DNA from: Streptomyces sp. B1I3 | GTDB lineage: Bacteria; Actinomycetota; Actinomycetes; Streptomycetales; Streptomycetaceae | Direction of reading: 5' to 3' | Length of the DNA stretch: 64,000 bases | Assembly (NCBI RefSeq): GCF_030816615.1 | Contig: NZ_JAUSYD010000001.1 | Span: forward strand, 3,596,001-3,660,000 | The notes under the pieces: generated by a model | The model's input: the letters and a program-made list of their open reading frames with translations, nothing else | The model's database searches: none | Told to the model about the DNA's origin: nothing | Made by a program: the position numbers and the translations under genes | Part shown: positions 41,684 through 50,127 of the stretch, piece after piece | Numbering within the stretch: the stretch's first letter is position 1 | Layout: each line of letters opens with the position of its first letter

Positions 41684-42874
41684 ATGCTGCTTTCACCGAC
41701 CCCACCCGTCCCCGATCTGGAGGACGTGGCCTCAGGGCTGTCGCCGGCCGACCGGGCCCTCGAGCTCGCCGACCGTGTCGCCCGGCCGACCACCGCCGAG
41801 CGCGACGCCGGCCGGCGATGGGACGAGGGGCTGTTCACCCAACTGACGCGCGCACCACGGGGCCCCGGCCTCACCGGACCGCTCATACCCACGGAACTGG
41901 GCGGTGACGGGCTCTCCGCGAGCGAGACCTTCGCCCTCCTGGAGGGGTGCGCCGAGGGGTCCCGGGATCCGGGCCTGACGCTCGCGGTCGTGGCGCACGC
42001 GGTCCTGGCCACCGTGCCGTTGCGGGCCTTCGGCACCCCGGAGCAGCGCGACCGGTACCTGCCCCGGATGGCGTCCGGAGAGTGGCCCGGCGCCCTGTCC
42101 CTGAACCAGACACAGGGTGCCGCGCAGCCGCCGACGCTCCGCGCGCGGCCCGGCGGGCCCGGCCGGGCGGACTGGGTGCTGACGGGCGGACTGGACCTCG
42201 TCGCGGGCGGTCCCCGGGCCCACCACTTCCTCGTCGTCGCCACCCACGAGGACGGCAGCCGGACGGCCTTCGTCGTGGACCGGGACACCCCGGGACTACT
42301 GCTCCGCGAGGAGCGCCCCACGGCCATGCGCACCTGCGCCTGGAGCCGGCTGGTCCTGGACGACTGCCAGGTGCCGGCCGACGCGGTCCTCGGGACGCCC
42401 GGTGGCGCGGCGGCCGAGGTGGAACCCCTGCTGGCGGCCCTGGACTGGGTGTTCTCGGGCGCCCCCTGGCTCGGCATCATGCGCGCACTGACCAGGGACG
42501 CCATCCGGGCGGCCCGGGAACGCGACGTCTTCGGCAGCCCGTTGACGCACTCCCAGACCTCCCGCTTCGCCCTGGCCGACCTCGCGACACGGTCCGAACT
42601 CGCCGAAGGCCTGCTGCGCCGGGCCGCCGCGGGGTTCGACTCCGGCGGCCGGCCCTCCCTCCCGGACGCCGCCGCCGCCCGCCTCTTCGTCACGGCGGCC
42701 GCACGGGACGCCGCCGGGACCGCGGCGCGGCTGGCCGGCCCTCTCGCGGCCGGCGGTGACCGCCTGATCGAACGGGCCCACCGCGACGTCCTGTTCTTCT
42801 CCCGGACCGGAGGCGGCCCGGAGGTCCTGCAACCCGTCGTCGCCGCCCATCTGCTCGGACTCGGCCAGGGATGA
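41684..42874 (+). CDS. Acyl-CoA dehydrogenase-like flavoprotein 1
   Basis: 396 residues from ATG 41684 (GAGGA 8 bases upstream). The acyl-CoA dehydrogenase fold is visible: an N-terminal helical domain, LSLNQTQGAAQPPTLRARPGG in place of the usual FAD-contacting T-E-P-x-A-G-S-D block, the middle beta-domain with RLVLDDCQVPADAVLG, and a helical C-terminus. At the place of the catalytic Glu of medium-chain enzymes (I-Y-E-G-T) it reads FFSRTGGG. It is therefore divergent and may not be a standard beta-oxidation enzyme. Its stop is 15 bases before the next start. Confidence 0.78.
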   Translation: MLLSPTPPVPDLEDVASGLSPADRALELADRVARPTTAERDAGRRWDEGLFTQLTRAPRGPGLTGPLIPTELGGDGLSASETFALLEGCAEGSRDPGLTLAVVAHAVLATVPLRAFGTPEQRDRYLPRMASGEWPGALSLNQTQGAAQPPTLRARPGGPGRADWVLTGGLDLVAGGPRAHHFLVVATHEDGSRTAFVVDRDTPGLLLREERPTAMRTCAWSRLVLDDCQVPADAVLGTPGGAAAEVEPLLAALDWVFSGAPWLGIMRALTRDAIRAARERDVFGSPLTHSQTSRFALADLATRSELAEGLLRRAAAGFDSGGRPSLPDAAAARLFVTAAARDAAGTAARLAGPLAAGGDRLIERAHRDVLFFSRTGGGPEVLQPVVAAHLLGLGQG

Positions 42875-42889
42875 GGAGTGATCACTGAC

Positions 42890-44110
42890 ATGCGTACCTC
42901 ACCGCACGGCACACGGACCTCGTTGCACTTCCCGGGGATCGCCGCCCGGGCCGGAGAGACGGACAGCACGGGCCTCATCCCGCCGCAGAACTGGACCGAC
43001 ATCGTCGACAGCGGCTATCTGCGCCTCTTCCACCCGCCGGAGGCCGGCGGCACAGGCGCGGACGGGCCGGCCCAGGCGGACGCCATGGAGGCGCTGGCCC
43101 GCGCCTGCTCGGGGACCTACTGGTCGGCGACCGTGTCCGCGCTGCTCTGCGGCAAGCTCATCTCCACCTACGGCGACCTCCGCCACCACGGGGCACTCCT
43201 GCGCGCGCTGCTCTCCGGCGAACGGACGGCGTGCTTCGCCATCGTCGAGCCCACCTCGGGCAGCGACGCGGGCACCTACCGCACCACGGTGCGCCCGGGC
43301 GGGAAGCCCGGCGGAGGCTTCGTGATCCGGGGAGAGAAGTCCCGCATCACCAACGCGCCCACGGCCGACCTGGCCGTGGCACTCGCCCGGCGGGAGAAGC
43401 CGGCGGGCGACCCGGGACCCGACTGGTGCCTGGCCTTCGTCGATCTGCGCCGGCCCGGCATCCACCGCTACGAGACGCCCCACATGGGCCTCAGGGGGAT
43501 GCCCTGGGGAGGCATCGTGTTCTCCGACGCGGAGGTCGCCGAGGAGGACGTCGTGCCCGTGCCGTTCGACGAACTCGCCGAGGGAATGACCTGGGGCTGG
43601 CTCCTGGTGGCGATCGCCGCCATAGCCACCGCGGAGGCGGCGCTGTCGGCCTCGGTCCGCCACGCCCAGGAGCGGGTGTCGTCCGGCCGCCCGCTGGCCC
43701 ACATGGAGGGCGTACAGGCCCAGCTGGCCGACTCCCGCGCGCAGATCGACGCGGCGCGCGTCCTCGCCCGCCGCGCGGCGTCCGAGCGGGCGGCCGGCCG
43801 GTCCGCCCGGCAGCTCATCGGCATGCTCAAGGTGTACGCCACCGAGATGGCGGTCGAGGTCGTGGCGCGCGCCGTCCAGATCCACGGGGCGTTCGGCGTG
43901 ACCCGGGGCCATGAGGTGGAACGCCACTACCGGGACGCGCAGATGAACGTGATCGGCGCGTTCGCCTCCAACCGTCTGCGGGAGCAGATCACCGAGGGCC
44001 TCGGGCTGGGACCCGCGGTCTACCGGCCCTTCGACTGGATCGCGCCATCCGGCCTCGGCCACCGCCCCGCGGGCCTGGACGGGCTGCCCCGCCCCACCGC
44101 GGCAGCCTGA
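42890..44110 (+). CDS. Acyl-CoA dehydrogenase-like flavoprotein 2
   Basis: 406 residues from ATG 42890, with GAGGAG 11 bases upstream (GTG 42878 is the alternative). FAD-binding features are better kept: FAIVEPTSGSDAGTYRTTV, FVIRGEKSRITNAPTADLAVA and GAFGVTRGHEVERHYRDAQMNVIGAF. The position of the medium-chain catalytic Glu is Gly (V-I-G-A-F), as in enzymes that place the base elsewhere or use other chemistry. The pair probably desaturates or oxidises a cluster intermediate, perhaps the CoA thioester made by the ligase. Confidence 0.82.
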   Translation: MRTSPHGTRTSLHFPGIAARAGETDSTGLIPPQNWTDIVDSGYLRLFHPPEAGGTGADGPAQADAMEALARACSGTYWSATVSALLCGKLISTYGDLRHHGALLRALLSGERTACFAIVEPTSGSDAGTYRTTVRPGGKPGGGFVIRGEKSRITNAPTADLAVALARREKPAGDPGPDWCLAFVDLRRPGIHRYETPHMGLRGMPWGGIVFSDAEVAEEDVVPVPFDELAEGMTWGWLLVAIAAIATAEAALSASVRHAQERVSSGRPLAHMEGVQAQLADSRAQIDAARVLARRAASERAAGRSARQLIGMLKVYATEMAVEVVARAVQIHGAFGVTRGHEVERHYRDAQMNVIGAFASNRLREQITEGLGLGPAVYRPFDWIAPSGLGHRPAGLDGLPRPTAAA

Positions 44111-44118
44111 CCCCGCAC

Positions 44119-44158
44119 GCCCGTGCCCGCCCGGTCACGCCCCGGCCGACGGGCACGG
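44119..44158. terminator. Terminator between convergent dehydrogenase and permease genes
   Basis: CCCGTGCCCG and CGGGCACGGG form a 10-base-pair stem with a 20-base loop, just after the dehydrogenase stop at 44110. Confidence 0.75.
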
Positions 44159-44242
44159 GTCCCGACCTGGTGTCCGGCCCGTGTGAGCAGGAGGACGAGC
44201 GCGGCCCCCGGAAGCCCGCCGGGCCGTCCCACCTGGGCGGTG

Positions 44243-44314
44243 TCAGCAGCCGGGTGCAGGCCCGGAGTCCGGGGTGCCCGTCCCGGTACCGGTCTTCCCC
44301 CACCGGCCCGTCAT
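44243..44314 (-). pseudogene. Possible truncated remnant of a transporter ATPase gene
   Basis: An ATG overlaps the permease stop (ATGA, 44314-44311), the arrangement expected for the next transporter gene. The frame then runs only 23 low-complexity codons (Thr/Gly-rich) to TGA. No ATPase motif is present. It may be a scar where the DppD/DppF-type genes were lost, or a chance start. Confidence 0.3.
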
Positions 44315-46023
44315 GCCCGCCTCCTCCCGCGTACGGCCGCCGATACGAGCACCGCGAGCGCGCCGAGGGCGGCGAGTGCGGCGGCGGGGGCGAGGACGGG
44401 CCAGGGGGCCCGTTCGGCGTAGGGGAGGTTCTCGGAGAGCATCCGTCCCCACTCAGGGGCGGGAGGCTGGGCGCCCAGGCCGAGGAAGCCGAGCGAGGCG
44501 AGAGCCAGGGCGATGGCGGGAATCCGCAGGACGGCGTGGCGGACGACCGGCGGAAGGACGCCCGGCAGCAGATGGCGGCGCATCAGGTGGCCCCGGCCCG
44601 CTCCGAGGGCCAGGGCCACGGCGATGTGCGGAGCGCCCTTCTCCTGCGCGTACAGCGCCGACGTGTGGGCGGCGAGAGGGGCCCAGGCGACGGCGGCGAC
44701 GGCCGCCGCGGCGCCCCAGGGGTCCGGGCCGACGACGCCGGCGACGACGAGTCCGGCCAGGACGGCCGGCAGGGCGTTGGCCGTCTCGGTCAGGGCCCCG
44801 GCGCGCAGGGCTCCGACGGCCAGGCCCAGGAGCAGGGTGACGGCGCTGACGACGACCGCGACGAGGACGGTCCGGGCGGCGCCGTGGCCGAGCCGGGCGA
44901 GGACGTCGCGGCCCAGCGAGTCGGTGCCCAAGGGGTGGGCGGCCGAGGGGGAGGCGAGGCGGGCGGCGGCATCGACGGTCAGCGGGTCGCGCAGCAGGCC
45001 CGCGACGGTGACCGCGGCCAGGAGCGCGGCGAGGGCCACGGCGGCGACGGTGACCGTGCGGCGCACGGGCAGCGGCGGGGCGCTGAGCGCGGGCAGCGCA
45101 CGGGCCGTACGGGCGGGGCCGAGCAGGACGCGGGAGCCGAGCCGGGCCGCGAGCCCCGCGGCGGACCCCAGCAGAAGGAGCAGCAGGACGCAGGCCTGGA
45201 GGACGGGCAGGTCCTGGGCGAGGGCGGCGGACAGCGCCGTGGAGCCGAGCCCCGGGACGGCGTACAGCGTCTCGACGGCGACCGCGCCCCCGGTTAGCCC
45301 GACGACGACCAGGCCGAGCTGCGGCAGCAGGGCGGGGGCGGTGCGGCGCAGGGCGTGGGCCGCGATGCGGCGCGGCGGTATGCCGCCGGCGGTGGCGGTG
45401 GCGGCCCAGGGTTCGGCGAAGGCGGCGGGCAGCGCGTCGGCGAGCAGCCGCCCGAGCAGGGCGCCGGCCGGGACACCCATCGCGAGGGCGGGCAGGACGG
45501 CCTGCTCGGCGCTCCCCCACCCCAGGGCCGGCAGCCAGCCCAGCCGTACGGCGAGGAGGGTGGCCAGGACGGCGGCGAGGAGGAATTCCGGCAGGGCGGC
45601 GAGGACGGCGGCGCCGGCTCCGGCCCGGGTGCTGGTCTGCCTGCGGCGCGCACCCCGCCGGAGGGAGGGGGCGGCGAGGGCGAGCGCGAGGATCAGAGCG
45701 ACGCCGAGCGAGCAGGCCATGAGGGAGAGGGAGACGCCGAGTGCGGACGTCACGTCAGGGCCGACGGGACTGCCGGAAACCCAGGACTCCCCCAGATCAC
45801 CCCGGAACAGCCCGGCGGCCCAGCCGCCCAGCACCTGCAGCGGTCCGCCGTCGAGTCCGGTCCCGGCGCGGATCGCGTCGAGCACGGCGGGCGTCGGCGG
45901 ACGGTCCGCGTAACGGGCGTGCAGGATCGTCAGGGCGGGGTCCGTACGGGTCAGCCGGGGCAGCAGGCCGACGACGGCGAGGACGGCCAGGAGTGTGCCG
46001 AGCCGGCCGGCCAGGTACCTCAC
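44311..46023 (-). CDS. Fused peptide/metallophore-type ABC permease (DppB-DppC fusion)
   Basis: A 570-residue integral membrane protein starting at GTG. The N-terminal half is a DppB-type permease (GLDGGPLQVLGGWAAGLFRGDLGESW; EAA loop-like AWAATATAGGIPPRRIAAHALRRTAPALL). After about residue 315 a DppC-type permease begins (HPLGTDSLGRDVLARLGHGAARTVLVA; VALALGAGRGHLMRRHLLPGVLPP). A two-domain fusion in one chain is uncommon. Its start is 3 bases after the binding-protein stop. No ATPase gene accompanies it in the window. Confidence 0.88.
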   Translation of the reverse strand: MRYLAGRLGTLLAVLAVVGLLPRLTRTDPALTILHARYADRPPTPAVLDAIRAGTGLDGGPLQVLGGWAAGLFRGDLGESWVSGSPVGPDVTSALGVSLSLMACSLGVALILALALAAPSLRRGARRRQTSTRAGAGAAVLAALPEFLLAAVLATLLAVRLGWLPALGWGSAEQAVLPALAMGVPAGALLGRLLADALPAAFAEPWAATATAGGIPPRRIAAHALRRTAPALLPQLGLVVVGLTGGAVAVETLYAVPGLGSTALSAALAQDLPVLQACVLLLLLLGSAAGLAARLGSRVLLGPARTARALPALSAPPLPVRRTVTVAAVALAALLAAVTVAGLLRDPLTVDAAARLASPSAAHPLGTDSLGRDVLARLGHGAARTVLVAVVVSAVTLLLGLAVGALRAGALTETANALPAVLAGLVVAGVVGPDPWGAAAAVAAVAWAPLAAHTSALYAQEKGAPHIAVALALGAGRGHLMRRHLLPGVLPPVVRHAVLRIPAIALALASLGFLGLGAQPPAPEWGRMLSENLPYAERAPWPVLAPAAALAALGALAVLVSAAVRGRRRA

Positions 46024-46026
46024 GGA

Positions 46027-47544
46027 TCACCCGACGCGGGTGTCGGCGGTGATGAGGGTGCGTTCCATGGGGTCGAGCGCGACCCCCTCGACGCGTGCCT
46101 CGTCGTAACCCTGGACGAAGCGCTCGTGGACGAGCGGGACGAGGGCGTCGGAGCCGAGGACGGCGGCCTCGACGGCCATCTCGGCGCGGTGGCGGTCGTC
46201 GGTGGCGGCGCGGGAGGCGGCCTCGTCCACCGCCGCGTCGACGCGCTCGTCGCAGAGCTGGGAGATGTTGAAGCTGCCGTCGCACGTGAAGTCGGAGGCG
46301 AGGTAGGAGATCGGGTCGGCCGTGTCCAGGAGGGTGTTGCGGGCCTGGACGAAGGCGTCGTACTTCCCGGCGAGCGCGTCCGCCTCCAGCTGCGCGTAGT
46401 CGCGGACGACCTGCTTGACGGTGAAGCCGCGTGCGCGGAGCTGCTGTTGGACGATCGTGGCCACCTCGGGCAGTTCGGGCCGGTTGGTGTAGGTCGCGAG
46501 GGAGATCTCCTTCGTCCCGGCCACCTCCTCGCGGCCGGCGGCCACGGCCCGGCCCGTGGGTACCGTGCGGGCGGCCGCGGCCCAGGGGACACCGGGGCCG
46601 AGGAGGCCCTGCGCGGTGTCGGCCCGGCCCTCGTACACGCCGTCGACCAGCGCCTTGGGGTCGACGGCCTCGCGGGCGGCGGCGCGCATGGCCGGATCGG
46701 AGAAGACACCGCGACGGGTGTTGAGGGAGAGGCCGTTGGTCCGGGCGGAGGGGAACTCGTGGACGTACGCGTCGCCGAGCAGGGGCGCCTGGGCGATCGG
46801 TACGTATTCGGCGATGTCGACGGCCTTCGTCCGCAGGGCGTTGGCCCGGGCGGTCCCGTCCGCGACGAACGTCACGTCGACGCCCGGGGCCTTCGCCTCG
46901 CCGCCCCAGTAGGCGGGGTTGCGTTCCAGCGTGGCACCGGCCGTGCCGTCGAGACCGGTCATGGTGAAGGGCCCGGTGGCGTGTCCCACGGGATTCGCCC
47001 TGCCGTTCCCGTACGCGCCCGCGGACAGGATCGCGAGGGAGGGGTTGGCGAGCCGCTGGGGCAGGAGCGGGTCGGCGTCCGCGGTGACGATGCGTACGGT
47101 GCGCGCGTCCGTGGCGGTCGCGGTCAGCTTCGAGTCGGACAGGACGCGCGGCGGCGGGGACGCCTTGCCCGCTGCGGTGAGGGAACGGACGACGGCATCG
47201 GCGTCGACGGTCTCACCGTCCTGGAAGACGGCGTCGCGGAGCGTGAACGTCCAGGTGGTGGCATCGGTCCGGCTCCAGGACGCGGCGAGGGCGGGCCGAG
47301 CGGCGCCGTTGCCGTCCAGGGTGGTGAGGCCTTCGACGACGGCGAGGCGGCTGAGGGTGACCGCGTCGTCGCCGTAGGGGGACATGGCCTGGGCGGGCGG
47401 GAAGGCCATGACGACCCGGAGCCGCTGCGCGTCACCGGATGCCGCGGCGTCACCCGAGGAGGAGCAGGCTGCCAGCGGGAGGAGAAGAGCGGCGGTGGCG
47501 GCGACGGCCGGCAGCGGGGAGCGACGGCTTCGGGTCGTAGACAT
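46027..47544 (-). CDS. Family 5 extracellular solute-binding lipoprotein
   Basis: A 505-residue exported lipoprotein. Signal peptide residues 1-27 end in the lipobox LLPLAAC-SSSG. The SBP_bac_5 fold is clear (LVVVEGLTTLDGNG-type start, ATTWTFTLRDAVFQDGETVDADAVVRSL, NPAYWGGEAKAPGVDVTFV). The family binds peptides, nickel or opine-type metallophores. The Zur-like box 16 bases ahead suggests zinc-starvation control and hence a zinc-related ligand; that is inference. It forms a unit with the fused permease. Confidence 0.88.
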   Translation of the reverse strand: MSTTRSRRSPLPAVAATAALLLPLAACSSSGDAAASGDAQRLRVVMAFPPAQAMSPYGDDAVTLSRLAVVEGLTTLDGNGAARPALAASWSRTDATTWTFTLRDAVFQDGETVDADAVVRSLTAAGKASPPPRVLSDSKLTATATDARTVRIVTADADPLLPQRLANPSLAILSAGAYGNGRANPVGHATGPFTMTGLDGTAGATLERNPAYWGGEAKAPGVDVTFVADGTARANALRTKAVDIAEYVPIAQAPLLGDAYVHEFPSARTNGLSLNTRRGVFSDPAMRAAAREAVDPKALVDGVYEGRADTAQGLLGPGVPWAAAARTVPTGRAVAAGREEVAGTKEISLATYTNRPELPEVATIVQQQLRARGFTVKQVVRDYAQLEADALAGKYDAFVQARNTLLDTADPISYLASDFTCDGSFNISQLCDERVDAAVDEAASRAATDDRHRAEMAVEAAVLGSDALVPLVHERFVQGYDEARVEGVALDPMERTLITADTRVG

Positions 47545-47559
47545 GAAGAGAAGCTTATA

Positions 47560-47574
47560 TGAAAACGATTATCA
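47560..47574 (-). promoter_or_regulatory. Zur-box-like operator before the ABC importer
   Basis: Read on the minus strand TGATAATCGTTTTCA matches the Streptomyces Zur consensus TGAAAATCATTTTCA at 13 of 15 positions. It lies 15 bases before the binding-protein ATG and overlaps the stop codon of the upstream GNAT gene. The stretch is strikingly A/T-rich for this genome. Confidence 0.65.
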
Positions 47575-48183
47575 TCTTCCGACGGGGGTGCCGGCCTGCC
47601 GGGCCTCCGGCATCGGCAACTCGAAGTGGACGATTCCCTGACCACCGCCCGGCAGCGCACGCTCGTCGCACACCTCCTGGGCCAGTGACCGCCAGAACGA
47701 CTCGGCCCCCGGTACGGCGGGATCGGTGTGCAGGTACAGCGAGGTGTAACCACCCGCCCGCGCCGCGAAGGCGCCGAGCTCCCTCACCAGCCGGCGCGCC
47801 AGCCCGCGCCTGCGGTGCTCGGGGCGCACGTAGATCCGGCACAGCTGGGCGGTGGATCCGGAGGGGAAGCGGTCGGCGATCCACTGCGGATTGGGCGGCG
47901 CCTGGGGGCCCCGGTCGCGCACGGCACCGGTCGCCACGATCTCGTCGCCGTGCAGGACGACCAGCAGCGTGCACCGCGCGGGGCGCAGATAGGCGCTCTC
48001 CGGATCGATGACGTCGGCGTGCCAGTGCGGTACGTAGCCCGACCCGAGGTCGCCGTAGACGGTGTCCAGCATGACGGCCCGCGCGCCGCCGAGATCCTGC
48101 GCCGTCGCGGTCCGCAGGACGTACCCGCCCACGCCCTCCCGCGCATCCGGCGCCACCGTCGTCCCGGCGGTCGCGCTCACCAC
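47572..48183 (-). CDS. GNAT acetyltransferase
   Basis: A 203-residue GNAT-fold protein starting at GTG 48183 (or the next codon GTG 48180). The acetyl-CoA site is CRIYVRPEHRRRGLARRLVRELGAFA (about 122-147). The N-terminal TATAQDLGGARAVMLDTVYGDLG and DPESAYLRPARCTLLVV are not diagnostic of a substrate. It lies upstream of the importer on the same strand, with the Zur-like box overlapping its end, so the two are probably separate transcripts. Confidence 0.83.
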   Translation of the reverse strand: MVSATAGTTVAPDAREGVGGYVLRTATAQDLGGARAVMLDTVYGDLGSGYVPHWHADVIDPESAYLRPARCTLLVVLHGDEIVATGAVRDRGPQAPPNPQWIADRFPSGSTAQLCRIYVRPEHRRRGLARRLVRELGAFAARAGGYTSLYLHTDPAVPGAESFWRSLAQEVCDERALPGGGQGIVHFELPMPEARQAGTPVGR

Positions 48184-48275
48184 TGAAGCTCACCCTCGCT
48201 CTCGGCCTTGCGGCACATGCACGTACCTGCCACAACAGCGTACGTGCGAACGATGTGCAACAAGGGGCCGGGGGG

Positions 48276-48363
48276 GCGACGGACGTCCGGAGCAGGCGCG
48301 ACGGATGTCCGTGGCAGGCGCGACGGATGTCCGTGGCAGGCGCGACGGATGTCCGTGGCAGGC
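48276..48363. repeat. Four 22-bp tandem repeats, each with a palindromic core
   Basis: Units begin GCGACGGA at 48276, 48298, 48320 and 48342. Units 2-4 are identical (GCGACGGATGTCCGTGGCAGGC); unit 1 has changes that keep its symmetry partly. Each contains the 12-base palindrome ACGGA-TG-TCCGT. The array lies between ispF and the GNAT gene. Confidence 0.9.
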
Positions 48364-48415
48364 GCGCCCGCGCCTGCCGGACCGGCTCGCGGTCACCCGT
48401 GGGCCGGTCCCGCCG

Positions 48416-48928
48416 TCAGCCGGCGACGCGGTACACCAGGGCGGTCGCGATGCCCGCGATGCCCTCACCGCGGCCGGTGAAGCCGAGGCCGTCGGAGGTG
48501 GCGGCGGAGAGCGAGACGGGAGCGCCGACCGCGTCGGACAGCACCTTCTGCGCCTCGTCGCGCCGCCTGCCGATCTTGGGTCGCAGACCGACGACCTGCA
48601 CGGCGACGTTGCCCACCTCGAAGCCCTCCCCCCGCACGATCCGCGCCGCCTCGGTGAGCAGGGTGACGCCGGAGGCGCCCGACCACTCGGGGCGGCCGGT
48701 ACCGAAGTGCTGCCCCAGGTCGCCGAGCCCGGCGGCCGAGAACAGGGCGTTGCACGCGGCGTGCGCCACGACGTCGGCGTCGGAGTGGCCGGCCAGGCCG
48801 GGGCCCTCGCCCTCCCACAGCAACCCCGCGCACCAGAGTTCCCGGCCCTCCTCGAAGGCGTGGATGTCGGTCCCGATACCGACGAGGGGGATCACGGGTG
48901 CCCGCTGGTCCACGGTCTCAGAACCCAT
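48416..48928 (-). CDS. ispF: 2-C-methyl-D-erythritol 2,4-cyclodiphosphate synthase
   Basis: A 170-residue MEP-pathway enzyme. Zinc ligands appear as GIGTDIHAF (Asp-x-His, about 18-26) and [11 protein letters not shown] (about 48-58); the terminal [22 protein letters not shown] is typical. It cyclises CDP-ME-2-phosphate to MEcPP for isoprenoid synthesis. Its start overlaps the ispD end by 11 bases, so the two are translated together. Confidence 0.95.
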   Translation of the reverse strand: MGSETVDQRAPVIPLVGIGTDIHAFEEGRELWCAGLLWEGEGPGLAGHSDADVVAHAACNALFSAAGLGDLGQHFGTGRPEWSGASGVTLLTEAARIVRGEGFEVGNVAVQVVGLRPKIGRRRDEAQKVLSDAVGAPVSLSAATSDGLGFTGRGEGIAGIATALVYRVAG

Positions 48929-49691
48929 CGTTCGCCCTCCGGCGTGCGAGAACGGCCTCGGCCAGGACCAGGTCCAGCGGCCGGGTCACCTTGAACGCCT
49001 CCTCGTGCCCGGGCACGACGACGACCGGCGAGCCGAGACGTTCGACCATGCCCGCGTCGTCCGTCGCGCCTTCGCCGTCGACCGCGACGGCCCCGTGGGC
49101 GCGGACGAGTGTGTCGCGGTCGAACCCCTGGGGCGTCTGCACGGCGCGCAGCCGGGCCCGTACCGGTGTCGACAGGACCGGCTCGGGGTCGCCCGGCGTG
49201 CCGGGTTCGACCTCCTTGACGGTGTCGGCCAGCGGGAGCGCGGGGACGACGGCGGGCGCTCCGTCGCGTACGGCTTCGATGACCGCGTCCACCGTGTCGA
49301 CGGGCACCAGGGGCCGGGCCGCGTCATGGACGAGTACGACGGAGATGTCCGGCGGCAAGGCGTCGATGCCGAGCTTGACCGACTCCTGGCGTGTCGCACC
49401 ACCGGGCACCACGAGATAGTCGGTGCGCTCGGGCAGGGCGTGCTCGTCGATGAGGTTCTTCACCTCGGAGGCGCCGCCGGGGGGTGCGACCACGACGACG
49501 AGTGCGACGGCACGCGAGGCGGCCATGGCGCGGACGGCGTGGATCAGCATCGGGGTCCCGCCGAGGGTGCGCAGCGCCTTGGGGGCTCCCGGCCCCAGCC
49601 GGACGCCCCGGCCGGCTGCGGGGATCACCGCAGCGGTCCGGGAAGGACGTGGATCGGCGGGCGTCGGGGACATCGGTGACATCGGTTGCAC
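48918..49691 (-). CDS. ispD: 2-C-methyl-D-erythritol 4-phosphate cytidylyltransferase
   Basis: A 257-residue CTP-transferase of the MEP pathway. The nucleotide site is [21 protein letters not shown] (about 20-40), with [10 protein letters not shown] near 140 and [10 protein letters not shown] near 188. The N-terminus has three Met-Ser/Pro repeats, so an internal ATG (MSPTP) could be the true start. It lies downstream of carD on the same strand after a 436-base gap. Confidence 0.94.
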   Translation of the reverse strand: MQPMSPMSPTPADPRPSRTAAVIPAAGRGVRLGPGAPKALRTLGGTPMLIHAVRAMAASRAVALVVVVAPPGGASEVKNLIDEHALPERTDYLVVPGGATRQESVKLGIDALPPDISVVLVHDAARPLVPVDTVDAVIEAVRDGAPAVVPALPLADTVKEVEPGTPGDPEPVLSTPVRARLRAVQTPQGFDRDTLVRAHGAVAVDGEGATDDAGMVERLGSPVVVVPGHEEAFKVTRPLDLVLAEAVLARRRANDGF

Positions 49692-50127
49692 TCCGAAGCT
49701 TCGGCAGGTTTGTTTCCACGGCCGACATGGGTAGGGGCCCCAGCGAGCCGGACGCGACGCCTCGACCTGACCGGGACCCTTCCGTGACCCCTGGTCGGAC
49801 GAGCGGCAGCGGCGGCTCGGTCGTCAGGGCTCTCGGGCGGGACGGTTTCGGTCGCTGCGGCGTCCGGTCGGGCAAGTGCCGGCCGGGACGTCAGATCATC
49901 GGTTTCGACGGTCATCGGATTCGACCATGGATCGCCGGTCGGGACCGGAGCGGTCCGACGTGTAACGGAACGGTCGACCGGCCGGGGACAGCACCGGGCG
50001 GGCGCCCCTCGGGATCCGAACATGCCGCAGCGCCCGACGACTCGCCGTGAGAACGGCTGGTCAGCGGGCACCGCGGCATATTTCTACAACCGGATTCCCG
50101 GCCCCGGCAGGAGCCGGCAGACCCGGC
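49692..50127. other. Gap between carD and ispD
   Basis: 436 bases. Reading frames here are unconvincing, without ribosome sites or known domains. A hairpin GAGCCGG-N5-CCGGCTC (50111-50129) overlaps the carD stop codon and could be a weak terminator. The ispD promoter must lie here. Confidence 0.5.

Noticed and set aside
43989..44303. 104-residue minus-strand frame after the permease as an ATPase gene
   Set aside because: No Walker motifs; it is antisense to the end of the dehydrogenase gene.
48276..48363. CRISPR array
   Set aside because: The 22-bp units are contiguous with no spacers, and no cas genes are present.
49625..50071. 148-residue frame upstream of ispD
   Set aside because: Basic low-complexity translation, no ribosome site and overlap with the ispD N-terminus.
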